Positions 44,825 through 53,199 are shown, numbered from the stretch's first letter. The stretch is DNA of 64,000 nt from Streptococcus oralis (GCF_001983955.1 NZ_CP019562.1:682001-746000), one strand, 5' to 3'. Translations and numbers: made by a program. The notes: a model not told the origin generated them from the letters alone.

Positions 44825-45505
44825 TCAAGAATTTTTAGATTTGCGTTGATTTTGTTTATCTTTGTCCAAATCCAAAATATCTTGTAGTAATTGCTCGTTG
44901 TCATGGCGTTCGATATACCATTTTTGCATAAGTAATTCTATAAATTTCAGCAGCATGTGAGCCTCATTGGGTTCAATATCTACTATAAGATTTACATCTT
45001 TTTCTGGATGAGCTCCAATGTTTCCAAGTTTTCGTAGGGCATCAAGTACCTTTTTAGTACTTGGATCAACAAGATCTTTTAAAGCGTCTATCTCATCTAC
45101 TAATCTTGCTTTCGAAATTCCCCAAAAATCCCTAATCATTCCTTGTAAACAACGTCTAGAGAGGGTTGCGGAGGATTTGGGGCTGAGATTTAAGATAGCG
45201 TGAGCTTCTTCATAATCATTTCTGATTGTTTGCGGGATGTAATCTGGATAGGCTTTAGCGAGAGAAATTGGATTGAAGTGCATAATTCGATTCGGGAATT
45301 GACTTCCTACGCCCACGATATCGATTGAAACTTTATGACAGTTTGGACAATTCATTGTTTGTATTGCTATTTTGTCGCTTAAATTTTCCTCAACCTTAAT
45401 ATGTGGACGTCGAATCTGAAAGTAGTGTTCTTCTTCTCGGAATGTATCGTAGTGGTTTGGGACTGAATAACCGCAAAACAAGCAGAATAGCTTATTAGAA
45501 TCCAT
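44825..45505 (-). CDS. DUF4145 domain protein
   Basis: 226 residues. An N-terminal CLFCGYS and a later CPNCHK suggest a four-Cys zinc site; the C-terminal half contains the DUF4145 signature SPKSSATLSRRCLQGMIRDFWG, with the typical LGNIGAHP near residue 170. Such domains occur in mobile regions, sometimes fused to or near restriction and other defence genes, but no biochemical role is known. An alternative is a simple RNA- or nucleotide-binding accessory protein. Its start follows a weak SD (GGAGAAATCTT). Confidence 0.82.
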   Translation of the reverse strand: MDSNKLFCLFCGYSVPNHYDTFREEEHYFQIRRPHIKVEENLSDKIAIQTMNCPNCHKVSIDIVGVGSQFPNRIMHFNPISLAKAYPDYIPQTIRNDYEEAHAILNLSPKSSATLSRRCLQGMIRDFWGISKARLVDEIDALKDLVDPSTKKVLDALRKLGNIGAHPEKDVNLIVDIEPNEAHMLLKFIELLMQKWYIERHDNEQLLQDILDLDKDKQNQRKSKNS

Positions 45506-45562
45506 AAGATTTCTCCAATCGTTTTATTATCTTTATTATACCAAATTTAAGAAGGAATAGAT

Positions 45563-45706
45563 ATGATACATCATTACATAACTCATTACGCAAGCGATGG
45601 GAAAGATTACGCTGAAGCATGGATTCAAATCAATATTTTTGGAATGTGCTTTTGTCTATGGAAAAAGCGTACAACCATTGAACGATTGTACGCAAACGAA
45701 GACTAG
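45563..45706 (+). CDS. Small unknown protein (47 residues)
   Basis: Begins MIHHYITHYASDGKDYAEAW and contains an aromatic/hydrophobic centre (IQINIFGMCFCLWKK). SD GAAGGAATAG. It converges on, and overlaps by four bases, the YjzC-like gene on the other strand. Resembles short phage or ICE proteins; no family assigned. Confidence 0.5.
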   Translation: MIHHYITHYASDGKDYAEAWIQINIFGMCFCLWKKRTTIERLYANED

Positions 45707-45870
45707 ACTTTTTTCCAGCCATTGCCTTTAGCTGATGTCGGAGGGAGCCGATCACCTTTTCCGATAGTTGCGGTATGACCATTAGTGACTTTTCCACCTC
45801 GAGGTCCTACCTCTACATAGTAACCAGGCTTCTGATTATCTGTTCCAGGTTTTATAGGAGTCTTTGACAT
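45703..45870 (-). CDS. YjzC-like small protein
   Basis: 55 residues: MSKTPIKPGTDNQKPG, then YYVEVGPRGGKV, GHTATIGKGDRLPPT and GNGWKKV. The PG-x-Y-x-EVGPRGG...GDRLPPT layout is that of the YjzC family of Bacillus, whose function is unknown. SD AAAGGAGTAG. Expression is driven by the second copy of the shared promoter/hairpin cassette. Confidence 0.78.
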   Translation of the reverse strand: MSKTPIKPGTDNQKPGYYVEVGPRGGKVTNGHTATIGKGDRLPPTSAKGNGWKKV

Positions 45871-45895
45871 AAGACTACTCCTTTCTGTTGAAATT

Positions 45896-45939
45896 TTGAC
45901 TAAAACGGTGAGAGGTCTTAGTCAAGATATATTATATGC
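45896..45939 (-). promoter_or_regulatory. Shared promoter/hairpin cassette, copy 2
   Basis: On the minus strand TATAAT (45931-45936) is followed after five bases by TTGACTA...TAGTCAA (45896-45925) with the same centre as copy 1 except one base. It precedes the YjzC-like gene by 26 bases. Confidence 0.65.
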
Positions 45940-46068
45940 TAAAAAACAATTTTTGTCAATATATTGTGTAAACAACAGGAAGAAATTCAAAAAAACACAA
46001 TATATAGTGCAATTGCATATATGGGCATAAAAAGTAAAAAAATAAAGATATATAAGGAGAAAAAGGCT

Positions 46069-46257
46069 ATGCTTTGGGAAAAAATATCTGAAAAACTTTC
46101 AGAACGAAATTGGACAGTTTATAAACTTTGCTTAAAAGCATGTATCGAACCTGCTGGAATCTATCGTTTAAGAGATGGAGAGGTGAAAGCTTTATATTTT
46201 GACACGGTTAAGAAAATTGTTGATGAGTTGGAAATCAGCGTAGATGAATTAAGGTAA
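46069..46257 (+). CDS. XRE-family HTH regulator (62 residues)
   Basis: Begins MLWEKISEKLSERNWTVYKLCLKACIEPAGIYRLRDGEVKAL, a one-domain Cro/CI-type HTH, ending VDELEISVDELR. The ATG at 46069 is nine bases after AAGGAGA; a longer in-frame start at 45964 is not supported. It is the last gene before the orphan CRISPR leader. The regulon is unknown. Confidence 0.78.
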   Translation: MLWEKISEKLSERNWTVYKLCLKACIEPAGIYRLRDGEVKALYFDTVKKIVDELEISVDELR

Positions 46258-46352
46258 CAAAAAAGCACCTAACGGAAGTCAGCTTGGACGAATTTAGAAA
46301 GGAACGTTGAATGAAATAGCATTATCAAATAATCTTAGTTGAAATAATTGTA

Positions 46353-46420
46353 TTGACGAGTGAGCTTTAAGGCTCTATAATGTTTTTGAGGGAACAAAAA
46401 TCAAAATTAACGAATTTGAG
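46353..46420 (+). promoter_or_regulatory. Orphan type II-A CRISPR leader with promoter
   Basis: TTGACG (46353-46358), exactly 17 bases, TATAAT (46376-46381) form a near-consensus promoter. The segment ends ATTTGAG (46414-46420) directly against the CRISPR repeat; this heptamer at the leader-repeat junction is the known integration anchor of type II-A systems. Confidence 0.85.
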
Positions 46421-46456
46421 GTTTTTGTACTCTCAAGATTTAAGTAACTGTATATT
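46421..46456 (+). CRISPR. Single CRISPR repeat, no spacers (S. thermophilus CRISPR1 type)
   Basis: The 36 bases from 46421 begin GTTTTTGTACTCTCAAG and continue ATTTAAGTAACTGTA; the first 32 agree with the S. thermophilus CRISPR1 repeat as I remember it, and only three of the last four differ. A degenerate 3' end is typical of the terminal repeat of an array. No second copy occurs in the window, so this is a leader plus terminal repeat with zero spacers. No cas genes or tracrRNA are visible nearby. Confidence 0.85.
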
Positions 46457-46487
46457 TAGATAATATTAGCAATTGTCTAACTTATAT

Positions 46488-46516
46488 CAAAAACCGCTCT
46501 GCTGAGCGGTTTTCGT
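46488..46516. terminator. Terminator after the orphan CRISPR repeat
   Basis: AAAACCGCTC, loop TGCT, GAGCGGTTTT. It can end both the CRISPR leader transcript (predicted about 125 bases) and the convergent Cof phosphatase gene. Confidence 0.85.
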
Positions 46517-46532
46517 CTATTCTTACCTTTTG

Positions 46533-47339
46533 CTACAATACCCACTTACGAATAGCATGGGCTACGCCAGATTCGTCATTCGTTTTGGTGATGTATTTGG
46601 CGATTTTTTTGAGTTCTGGATTTCCATTTTCCATAACAACGGGGTTGCCAACGACCTCGAGCATGGCACGGTCATTTTCTTCGTCACCAATCGCCATGGT
46701 TTCATCTTTGGTCAATCCGAGTTTTTCAGCTAGGTGGGTAATAGCTGAACCCTTGTCTACATTCTTTTTAAGGAGTTCGAGGTAGAAAGGAGCTGATTTG
46801 TTGATGGAGTAGCGCTCGTAAAATTCGGCTGGAATCTTTTCAATCGCAGCATCGAGAATCTCTGGTTCATCGATAAACATACATTTGACGATTTCCTTGC
46901 CAGCCATTTCTTCAGGAGTGCGGTAAAAGATGGGCATGCTGACGAGGGTTGATTCGTGCACCGTGTACTTTCCGATATTGCGATTGGCAGTATAGATACC
47001 GTCCTTGGTAATAGCGTGCATGTGGACACCGAGCTTACGACTGAGAAATTCCATATCCAGATAATTCTCATAGGCCAAGGATTCGCTGATAATCTCATGG
47101 CCAGTAGCAGTTTCTTGGACAAGGGCACCGTTGAAGGTTACCACATAGTCACCCTCGTCTCTCAACTGCAAGTCGTCCAGAAGTTTGGCAACACCTGCGA
47201 TAGGACGACCTGTTGCAATGACGACCTTGACGCCAGCTTCTTTGGCATCTTGGATGGCAGAAAAGACTTCCGGAGTGATTTCCTTTTTACTGTTAACCAG
47301 GGTACCATCGATATCGACGGCGATTAGTTTAATACTCAT
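46533..47339 (-). CDS. Cof-type HAD phosphatase (YidA-like)
   Basis: 268 residues. HAD motif I DIDGTLVNS, motif II in VVIATGRP, Lys-containing KGSAITHLAEKLGL and motif IV GDEENDRAML, with a C2 cap between. This group dephosphorylates sugar phosphates in the cytoplasm; the exact substrate is not readable. SD AAGGAAAT before the ATG; lies 12 bases after the HD hydrolase gene, so both are probably in one operon. Confidence 0.92.
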   Translation of the reverse strand: MSIKLIAVDIDGTLVNSKKEITPEVFSAIQDAKEAGVKVVIATGRPIAGVAKLLDDLQLRDEGDYVVTFNGALVQETATGHEIISESLAYENYLDMEFLSRKLGVHMHAITKDGIYTANRNIGKYTVHESTLVSMPIFYRTPEEMAGKEIVKCMFIDEPEILDAAIEKIPAEFYERYSINKSAPFYLELLKKNVDKGSAITHLAEKLGLTKDETMAIGDEENDRAMLEVVGNPVVMENGNPELKKIAKYITKTNDESGVAHAIRKWVL

Positions 47340-47351
47340 ATATTTCCTTTT

Positions 47352-48656
47352 CTAGTTCTTATTTGGGGTAAAATGATCGTTCTCAATCAAGTGTAAAAAT
47401 TGCTGGGTAATGCTTGCGAAGATACTGTTTTGATCTAACATTTCTTTTGGGAAATAGAAACGATTATCTCCGTGGCGACTGCCAGCAAGGGATTGGACGA
47501 TGGGAGACAGGCTAGAGAGTTCTGCTAGTTCTCCATTTTTCTGTAGAATCTCAATCTGTGTCCGTGGATTTTCAGATTCGGGACGATAGATATCATAAGG
47601 GAGGTCAAAGTTCTTATGAATGGCTGTATAGTAGTCTGGATCAAAACCGATTTCTTCAACCAGTTGTCTCATGGTTGCGAGTTGGTCTTGATCTTCTTGA
47701 GAAAAAGTAATGGATTTAAAGACCTTGCGGTTGACAAAACGTTGCGACAAGTCGGCTAGTATCTTGTCAGGACTGGTCATCCAGAGCTGGAAGTAAGTAT
47801 TCATCACGCCATCATCCAGAGACAGATAGTCAGACAAGGTCACATTTTTTTCAAAGAAAGGTAGGAGGTGTTGGGAAGTTCGTGCAAAGAAGTCTTTGTC
47901 CCCAGGATAGAGTTCTTTGGCGCGCTTGAGGAGATTCTGTAGGAGAACTTCCATGGCGCGTGTTGCTGGGTGGAAATAAACCTGCATGTACATCTGGTAG
48001 CGACTGAGAACGTAGTCTTCGATGGCATGCATACCATTGCGCTGAAATGCGATTCCATTTGCGATAGGACGAATCACTCGGAGGATACGAGTCAGGTCAA
48101 ATTCCCCATAAGATGCTCCTGTAAAATAGGAGTCGCGCAAGAGATAGTCCATGCGGTCTGCATCGATCTGACTGGAAATGAGTTGCACCACCTGCTTGTT
48201 AGGATAGGTATGGTCAATGACACTGGCTACCTTCTCCGGAAAATCGGGTGCTACTTGAAGCAGGACTTGGTGAATCTCTGTCTCAGGACTTTGGATGATT
48301 TCCTGGGTAATGGCCTCATGATCTGTATCAAAGAGATGTTCAAAAGTATGCGAGTAGGCCCCATGCCCAAGGTCATGAAGGAGCGCAGCGGTCATGGTCA
48401 AGAGAGACTCAGCAGGGTCCCATTCTTTAGGATATTTTTCTTCAAAAATCTCCGTGATACGACGAGCAATCTCATAGACCCCCAAACAGTGGGAAAAGCG
48501 ACTGTGCTCCCCACCATGGAAGGTATAGCTGGAAGTTCCTAGCTGTTTGATACGGCGCAGACGTTGAAATTCTTTTGTATTGATCAAGTCATAGATGACC
48601 TGATTATTTACATGGATATAGTTGTGAACTGGGTCACGGAATACTTTTTCGTTCAT
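47352..48656 (-). CDS. HD-domain phosphohydrolase (dNTPase-like, YwfO family)
   Basis: 434 residues. HD motif set: FQRLRRIKQLG, H-x-RF-x-H (EHSRFSHCLGVYEIA), HDLGHGAYSHTFE and the distant Asp in SSQIDADRMDYLLRDS. It resembles YwfO and SAMHD1-type dNTP triphosphohydrolases; an actual substrate is not proven. The ATG is six bases after an extended -10 TGCTATAAT (48663-48671, minus strand) with no SD, so the mRNA is predicted leaderless. Confidence 0.88.
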   Translation of the reverse strand: MNEKVFRDPVHNYIHVNNQVIYDLINTKEFQRLRRIKQLGTSSYTFHGGEHSRFSHCLGVYEIARRITEIFEEKYPKEWDPAESLLTMTAALLHDLGHGAYSHTFEHLFDTDHEAITQEIIQSPETEIHQVLLQVAPDFPEKVASVIDHTYPNKQVVQLISSQIDADRMDYLLRDSYFTGASYGEFDLTRILRVIRPIANGIAFQRNGMHAIEDYVLSRYQMYMQVYFHPATRAMEVLLQNLLKRAKELYPGDKDFFARTSQHLLPFFEKNVTLSDYLSLDDGVMNTYFQLWMTSPDKILADLSQRFVNRKVFKSITFSQEDQDQLATMRQLVEEIGFDPDYYTAIHKNFDLPYDIYRPESENPRTQIEILQKNGELAELSSLSPIVQSLAGSRHGDNRFYFPKEMLDQNSIFASITQQFLHLIENDHFTPNKN

Positions 48657-48727
48657 ATGACCATTATAGCAAAATCCTGCTCTTTTTGGTAAAATAGTAG
48701 GACAAGAGACATGAAAGAGGATTTGAT

Positions 48728-49105
48728 GTGAAGATTCGGATGCGAAATACGATTCAGTTTGATGAACAGTTGGAAGTCATAGACCAACTCTATGACGTGG
48801 AAGTGCGTGAAAAGGGAGATTATAGCTATCTGCTTTTCTACAATGAGGAAAAGGAAAAAGTGGTTCTCAAGTTTCATGGTCAAGAACTGGTGATGACCCG
48901 TTTCTCGAGTCCCAAAACCATCATGCGTTTTCTAAAGGATAGTGATAGTTTAGCCTATATTCCGACTCCGATGGGCATGCAGGAGTTTATCATTCAAACG
49001 AATCGTTATCAAGTGGATGGGCAAAAAATTGAGCTCGCCTATCAACTGCAAAACCAAGAGGGGCACCCCTTTGCCAGCTATCAATTAGAAATTACTTGGG
49101 GATAA
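48728..49105 (+). CDS. DUF1934 family beta-barrel protein
   Basis: 125 residues starting at GTG, seven bases from AAAGAGG. The protein reads as alternating beta strands (KIRMRNTIQFDEQLEVIDQLYDVEV...YSYLLFYNEEKEKVVLKFHGQELVMTRF), which fits the lipocalin-like YwiB/DUF1934 family of Firmicutes, function unknown. Divergent from the HD gene; -10 GGTAAAATA lies near 48695. Confidence 0.85.
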   Translation: MKIRMRNTIQFDEQLEVIDQLYDVEVREKGDYSYLLFYNEEKEKVVLKFHGQELVMTRFSSPKTIMRFLKDSDSLAYIPTPMGMQEFIIQTNRYQVDGQKIELAYQLQNQEGHPFASYQLEITWG

Positions 49106-49129
49106 GAAAAAGGTTGGCGAATGCCAACC

Positions 49130-50212
49130 TTATTTGATATAGAGTTCTTGGTTTTTTAGGACAATTTCTCGAACTGTAGCAAATTTCTTGAGTTTTTTAA
49201 GCTCTTCTGGATGGGTTACGAGAGTGATCACATAGCCCTCTTTGCCCATGCGACCTGTACGGCCAGCGCGGTGAGTGTAAGTTTCGATGTCTCTAGGAAT
49301 ATCAAAGTTTACGACACATTCTAAGCTATCGATATCAATTCCGCGAGCCAGAAGGTCAGTTGAAAGGAGCAGGGTTAGCTGTTTGTCCTTAAACTTTTCT
49401 AAGATAACTTTTCTAAACTTGACATTGACATCACTAGCAAGAGAAATAGCCAAGACATCTCGATACTGTAGTTTTTCTTCTGCACTTCCAAGGTCTGACA
49501 AGCTGTTAAAGAAGACCAGACCACGGAAATCCTCTACATGTGCTAGTTTTCGTAGCATGTCCACTCGGTGACGTTGGTCTACCTGCATGTAGAAATGCTG
49601 GATGTTATCCAATTTTTGGTCAGAGAGATCAATGGTGCGCGTGTTTGGCGCAATCTTTTCTTGGTCAAACTTGGTCGTCGCACTCATGTAGATGAGTTGA
49701 TGGTTACGAGGCGCGTAGTGGGTGATTTTCTCGACAAAGTGAATCTGAGAATCATCGAGCAATTGGTCAAATTCATCCAGGATGATGGTTTCCACATTCA
49801 TCATCTTGATCTTTTTCAATTTAATCAACTCAAAGATACGGCCGGGAGTTCCAATCAGAATTTCCGGTCCTTTTTTAAGGCGTTCAATCTGGCGTTTCTG
49901 ACTTGAACCTGATAGGAAGAGCTGAGCAGTTAAGCCGATAGCCTCTGACCACGTTTTACATACATCAAAAATCTGTCCAGCAAGTTCCGTATTTGGTGCT
50001 AGAATCAAGAGTTGCTGGGCTTTTTTCTTTTGTAGTCTGAGAAGACTTGGCAGGAGGTAAGCTAGGGTCTTACCAGTTCCTGTTGGGCTTACTCCTAGGA
50101 GGTTTTCTCCAGCAAGAATGGGCTCAAATAGTTGAGTTTGAATGGGGGTAAATTCTTGGAAACCGAGTTGGTCACTCAATTCCTGCCATTCAGTCGGTAG
50201 TTTGGTTTTCAT
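49130..50212 (-). CDS. DEAD-box RNA helicase
   Basis: 360 residues. Q motif FQEFTPIQTQ, motif I SPTGTGKT, Ia PNTELAGQ, Ib GTPGRI, DEAD box as DEFD (ILDEFDQLLDD), motif III SAT and VI HRAGRTGR. The variant DEFD and short length fit CshB-like helicases with a minimal C-terminal tail, involved in cold growth or ribosome assembly. It overlaps the oxidoreductase gene by four bases and is translated after it. Confidence 0.92.
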   Translation of the reverse strand: MKTKLPTEWQELSDQLGFQEFTPIQTQLFEPILAGENLLGVSPTGTGKTLAYLLPSLLRLQKKKAQQLLILAPNTELAGQIFDVCKTWSEAIGLTAQLFLSGSSQKRQIERLKKGPEILIGTPGRIFELIKLKKIKMMNVETIILDEFDQLLDDSQIHFVEKITHYAPRNHQLIYMSATTKFDQEKIAPNTRTIDLSDQKLDNIQHFYMQVDQRHRVDMLRKLAHVEDFRGLVFFNSLSDLGSAEEKLQYRDVLAISLASDVNVKFRKVILEKFKDKQLTLLLSTDLLARGIDIDSLECVVNFDIPRDIETYTHRAGRTGRMGKEGYVITLVTHPEELKKLKKFATVREIVLKNQELYIK

Positions 50213-51186
50213 TTTTCTGCCTCAAATCTAATGCCAGCAGTCTGGCGCATGGTATAGAGTAAATCATGAACAGAACCTGCATCATCCAGCCAGTTCTGGT
50301 AGAGCGTCTGGTCTGGTTGCTGGATCATGTGTGCAAATGCAGCAACTTCCTCAGTCATCGTATGAGGAGCCTGTTGTATAGGGAGTTGAACTTGATTTCC
50401 TTGGTGGTCGCTAAAAATAGCTGAGCGGACATGTTCAATCGTGTTAAGGGTCAAGGTTCCATCTGCTGTGTAAATCTCACAAGGAAGATTGGAAGTGATG
50501 TTTTTCCCAGCTTTGATATGAACTTGAAAGTCAGGGTAGAAGAGGATACCGTCTCCATTTAGGTCAATGCTATTGTCAAGCTGTTGAGCCTGATAGGTCG
50601 CGTCCTGAGCTTTTCCAAAGAGGCGAATGGCAGCGTAGAGGGGATAAATCCCCAAGTCCATAAGTGCTCCACCAGCAAAACGATCTGAAAAGACATTTGG
50701 CGTCTGTCCAGCCAATAAGTCAGGCATCTTGGAAGAATACTTGGCATAATTGAAATCTGCTCCCAACACTTGCTTGTCTGCTAAAAAGTTTTTGATAGTA
50801 GTAAAAGCTTCCTCGTGGTAGTTTCGTGCTGCTTCAAAGATAAAACAATTATTTTTCTCAGCTGTCTGTCTCAAATCCAGCCACTCTTGTGGCTGAGTGA
50901 CAGCTGGTTTTTCAAGAATGACATGCTTGCCAGCAGACAAGGCAGCCTTTGCTTGAACAAAATGCAAGGAGTTTGGACTGGCGATATAGACCACATCAAA
51001 GGAAGACTTAAAGAAGTCTCCTAATTGATCAAAGAGTTGGATATCCTGATAGCGGGAAGCAAAGGTTGCCGCAGTTTCTAACTTTCTAGAGTAGACAGCA
51101 ACCAGCTGGTATTCTCCACTGGCATGGGATGCTTCTATGAAATGATGGCTGATAGCGCCTGTTCCGATAACACCTAATTTAAGCAT
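50209..51186 (-). CDS. Gfo/Idh/MocA family oxidoreductase
   Basis: 325 residues. NAD(P)-binding Rossmann start LKLGVIGTGAIS, then the family motif EKPA (HVILEKPAVTQPQEW) and the C-terminal substrate domain with GGALMDLGIYPLY. The substrate, often a sugar or inositol, is unknown. The ATG at 51186 follows AAAAGGAG; a much longer in-frame start upstream was rejected because it would overlap the divergent YoaK gene. Confidence 0.9.
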   Translation of the reverse strand: MLKLGVIGTGAISHHFIEASHASGEYQLVAVYSRKLETAATFASRYQDIQLFDQLGDFFKSSFDVVYIASPNSLHFVQAKAALSAGKHVILEKPAVTQPQEWLDLRQTAEKNNCFIFEAARNYHEEAFTTIKNFLADKQVLGADFNYAKYSSKMPDLLAGQTPNVFSDRFAGGALMDLGIYPLYAAIRLFGKAQDATYQAQQLDNSIDLNGDGILFYPDFQVHIKAGKNITSNLPCEIYTADGTLTLNTIEHVRSAIFSDHQGNQVQLPIQQAPHTMTEEVAAFAHMIQQPDQTLYQNWLDDAGSVHDLLYTMRQTAGIRFEAEK

Positions 51187-51341
51187 AAATACTCCTTTTC
51201 CGACTTCAAATCCTTCCTTCATTATAACATAGAAAAGAAGGACTATCCAACAGATGGTAAAAATTTTCAAATGGGCTACGAATTTCTTGGAGAAAGTGGT
51301 ACAATATTTAGATAAGTAGATGAAATGAGAAGGGGGAGAAG

Positions 51342-52028
51342 ATGAGATTATTACCAATAAGAAAAATATCACGTCAGTCTAAGAGGCTAGCGCTTTTTTT
51401 GACTTTTTGTGCAGGGTATGTCGATGCCTATACCTTTATCGTGCGAGGGAACACCCTTGTGGCTGGACAAACAGGGAATGTGGTTTTTCTCTCTGTAGGA
51501 CTCATTCAACAAAATGTATCGGATGCTAGTGCTAAAGTAATGACCTTGCTTTTCTTTATGATGGGTGTCTTTTTTCTGACATTGTATAAGGAAAAACTAC
51601 GAATTGTTAAAAAGCCGATTTTGTCCTTGATTCCACTTGCAGTCTTATCCCTAATTATAGGCTTTGTGCCGCAAACGGTTGACAATATCTATCTCGTACC
51701 GCCCTTGGCCTTTTGTATGGGTCTGGTGACAACTGCTTTTGGAGAAGTGTCAGGTATTGCCTATAATAATGCTTTTATGACTGGGAATATTAAACGAACC
51801 ATGTTGGCTTTTGGGGATTATTTCCGAACCAAGCATACGCCCTTCCTGCGTGAAGCCTTGATTTTCGTTAGCCTACTTACCAGCTTTGTTCTTGGAGTTG
51901 TCTTTTCAGCTTACTTGACGATTTTCTATCATGAAAAGACGATTCTAGGTGTTCCAGTGATGATGAGCATCTTTTACCTTAGTATGGTTTTTGCTTCTTG
52001 GAGGAAAAAAGGGAAAGAAAAAGCTTAA
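51342..52028 (+). CDS. YoaK/DUF1275 family membrane protein
   Basis: 228 residues, about six membrane spans. The family signature is LTFCAGYVDAYTFIVRGNTLVAGQTGNVVFL at residues 21-51, followed by further hydrophobic helices; GNIKRTML repeats the pattern in the second half. Function unknown. Divergent from the oxidoreductase; SD AGGGGGAG, -10 TGGTACAAT upstream. Confidence 0.9.
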   Translation: MRLLPIRKISRQSKRLALFLTFCAGYVDAYTFIVRGNTLVAGQTGNVVFLSVGLIQQNVSDASAKVMTLLFFMMGVFFLTLYKEKLRIVKKPILSLIPLAVLSLIIGFVPQTVDNIYLVPPLAFCMGLVTTAFGEVSGIAYNNAFMTGNIKRTMLAFGDYFRTKHTPFLREALIFVSLLTSFVLGVVFSAYLTIFYHEKTILGVPVMMSIFYLSMVFASWRKKGKEKA

Positions 52029-52044
52029 TTTTGATTGATTTCGC

Positions 52045-52205
52045 TTGTAAGAAAAAAGAAGATATGCTATACTTGAAGAGTTGACTATGCACAATCCTGT
52101 GCAACCGCACGAACATCGTTGCTCACATAGTGAGTATAAAGTGGTTCGTCCCACGATGCTAGGCGAGTCTTCACAAAAATACGGGGAAACCCTAAAAATC
52201 ATAGG
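52045..52205 (+). ncRNA. L21 ribosomal protein leader and promoter
   Basis: TTGTAA (52045-52050), 17 bases, TGcTATACT (52065-52073) start a leader of about 135 bases. It contains GTTGACTATGCACAATCC...TGTGCAACC and later CGTTGCTCACATAGTGAGTA and GGTTCGTCCCACGATGC, the layout of the L21 leader family upstream of rplU, believed to sense free L21. Confidence 0.75.
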
Positions 52206-52214
52206 AGGTGCATA

Positions 52215-52529
52215 ATGAGCACATACGCAATTATCAAAACTGGCGGAAAACAAGTTAAAGTTGAAGTTGGTCAAGCAGTTTACGTTGAAAAATTGAACGT
52301 TGAAGCTGGTCAAGAAGTTACTTTTAACGAAGTTGTTCTTGTTGGTGGTGAAAACACTGTTGTCGGAACTCCACTTGTTGCTGGAGCTACTGTAGTTGGA
52401 ACTGTTGAAAAACAAGGAAAACAAAAGAAAGTTGTTACTTACAAGTACAAACCTAAAAAAGGTAGCCACCGTAAACAAGGTCACCGTCAACCATATACAA
52501 AAGTTGTCATCAACGCGATCAACGCTTAA
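52215..52529 (+). CDS. rplU: 50S ribosomal protein L21
   Basis: 104 residues, beginning [20 protein letters not shown], with the conserved C-terminal [17 protein letters not shown]. First gene of the rplU-prp-rpmA operon. SD ATAGGAGGTG. Confidence 0.98.
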
Positions 52530-52889
<360 letters not shown>

Positions 52890-52905
52890 CACGGAGGAAA
52901 ACATT

Positions 52906-53199
52906 ATGTTGAAAATGACTCTTAACAACTTGCAACTTTTCGCCCACAAAAAAGGTGGAGGTTCTACATCAAACGGACGTGATTCACAAGCGAAACGTCT
53001 TGGAGCTAAAGCAGCTGACGGACAAACTGTAACAGGTGGATCAATCCTTTACCGTCAACGTGGTACACACATCTATCCAGGTGTAAACGTTGGACGTGGT
53101 GGAGACGATACTTTGTTCGCTAAAGTTGAAGGCGTAGTACGCTTTGAACGTAAAGGTCGCGATAAAAAACAAGTTTCTGTTTACCCAATCGCAAAATAA
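52906..53199 (+). CDS. rpmA: 50S ribosomal protein L27 (with Prp-cleaved extension)
   Basis: 97 residues. The N-terminus [21 protein letters not shown] contains the Prp site after LQLF, so the mature protein begins AHKKGGG and can reach the peptidyl-transferase centre. The core [17 protein letters not shown] is standard. SD ACGGAGGAA. Followed by two terminators. Confidence 0.98.
   Translation: MLKMTLNNLQLFAHKKGGGSTSNGRDSQAKRLGAKAADGQTVTGGSILYRQRGTHIYPGVNVGRGGDDTLFAKVEGVVRFERKGRDKKQVSVYPIAK

Noticed and set aside
43180..46530. attR copy of the tRNA-Arg 3' end, cas genes, or tracrRNA
   Set aside because: Looked for a second GGTTCGATTCCTGC block, Cas-like motifs and an anti-repeat; none were found in this interval.
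51187..51372. Long hydrophobic N-terminal extension of the oxidoreductase
   Set aside because: Would overlap the divergent YoaK gene and its promoter; the ATG at 51186 has a strong SD and begins the Rossmann fold.
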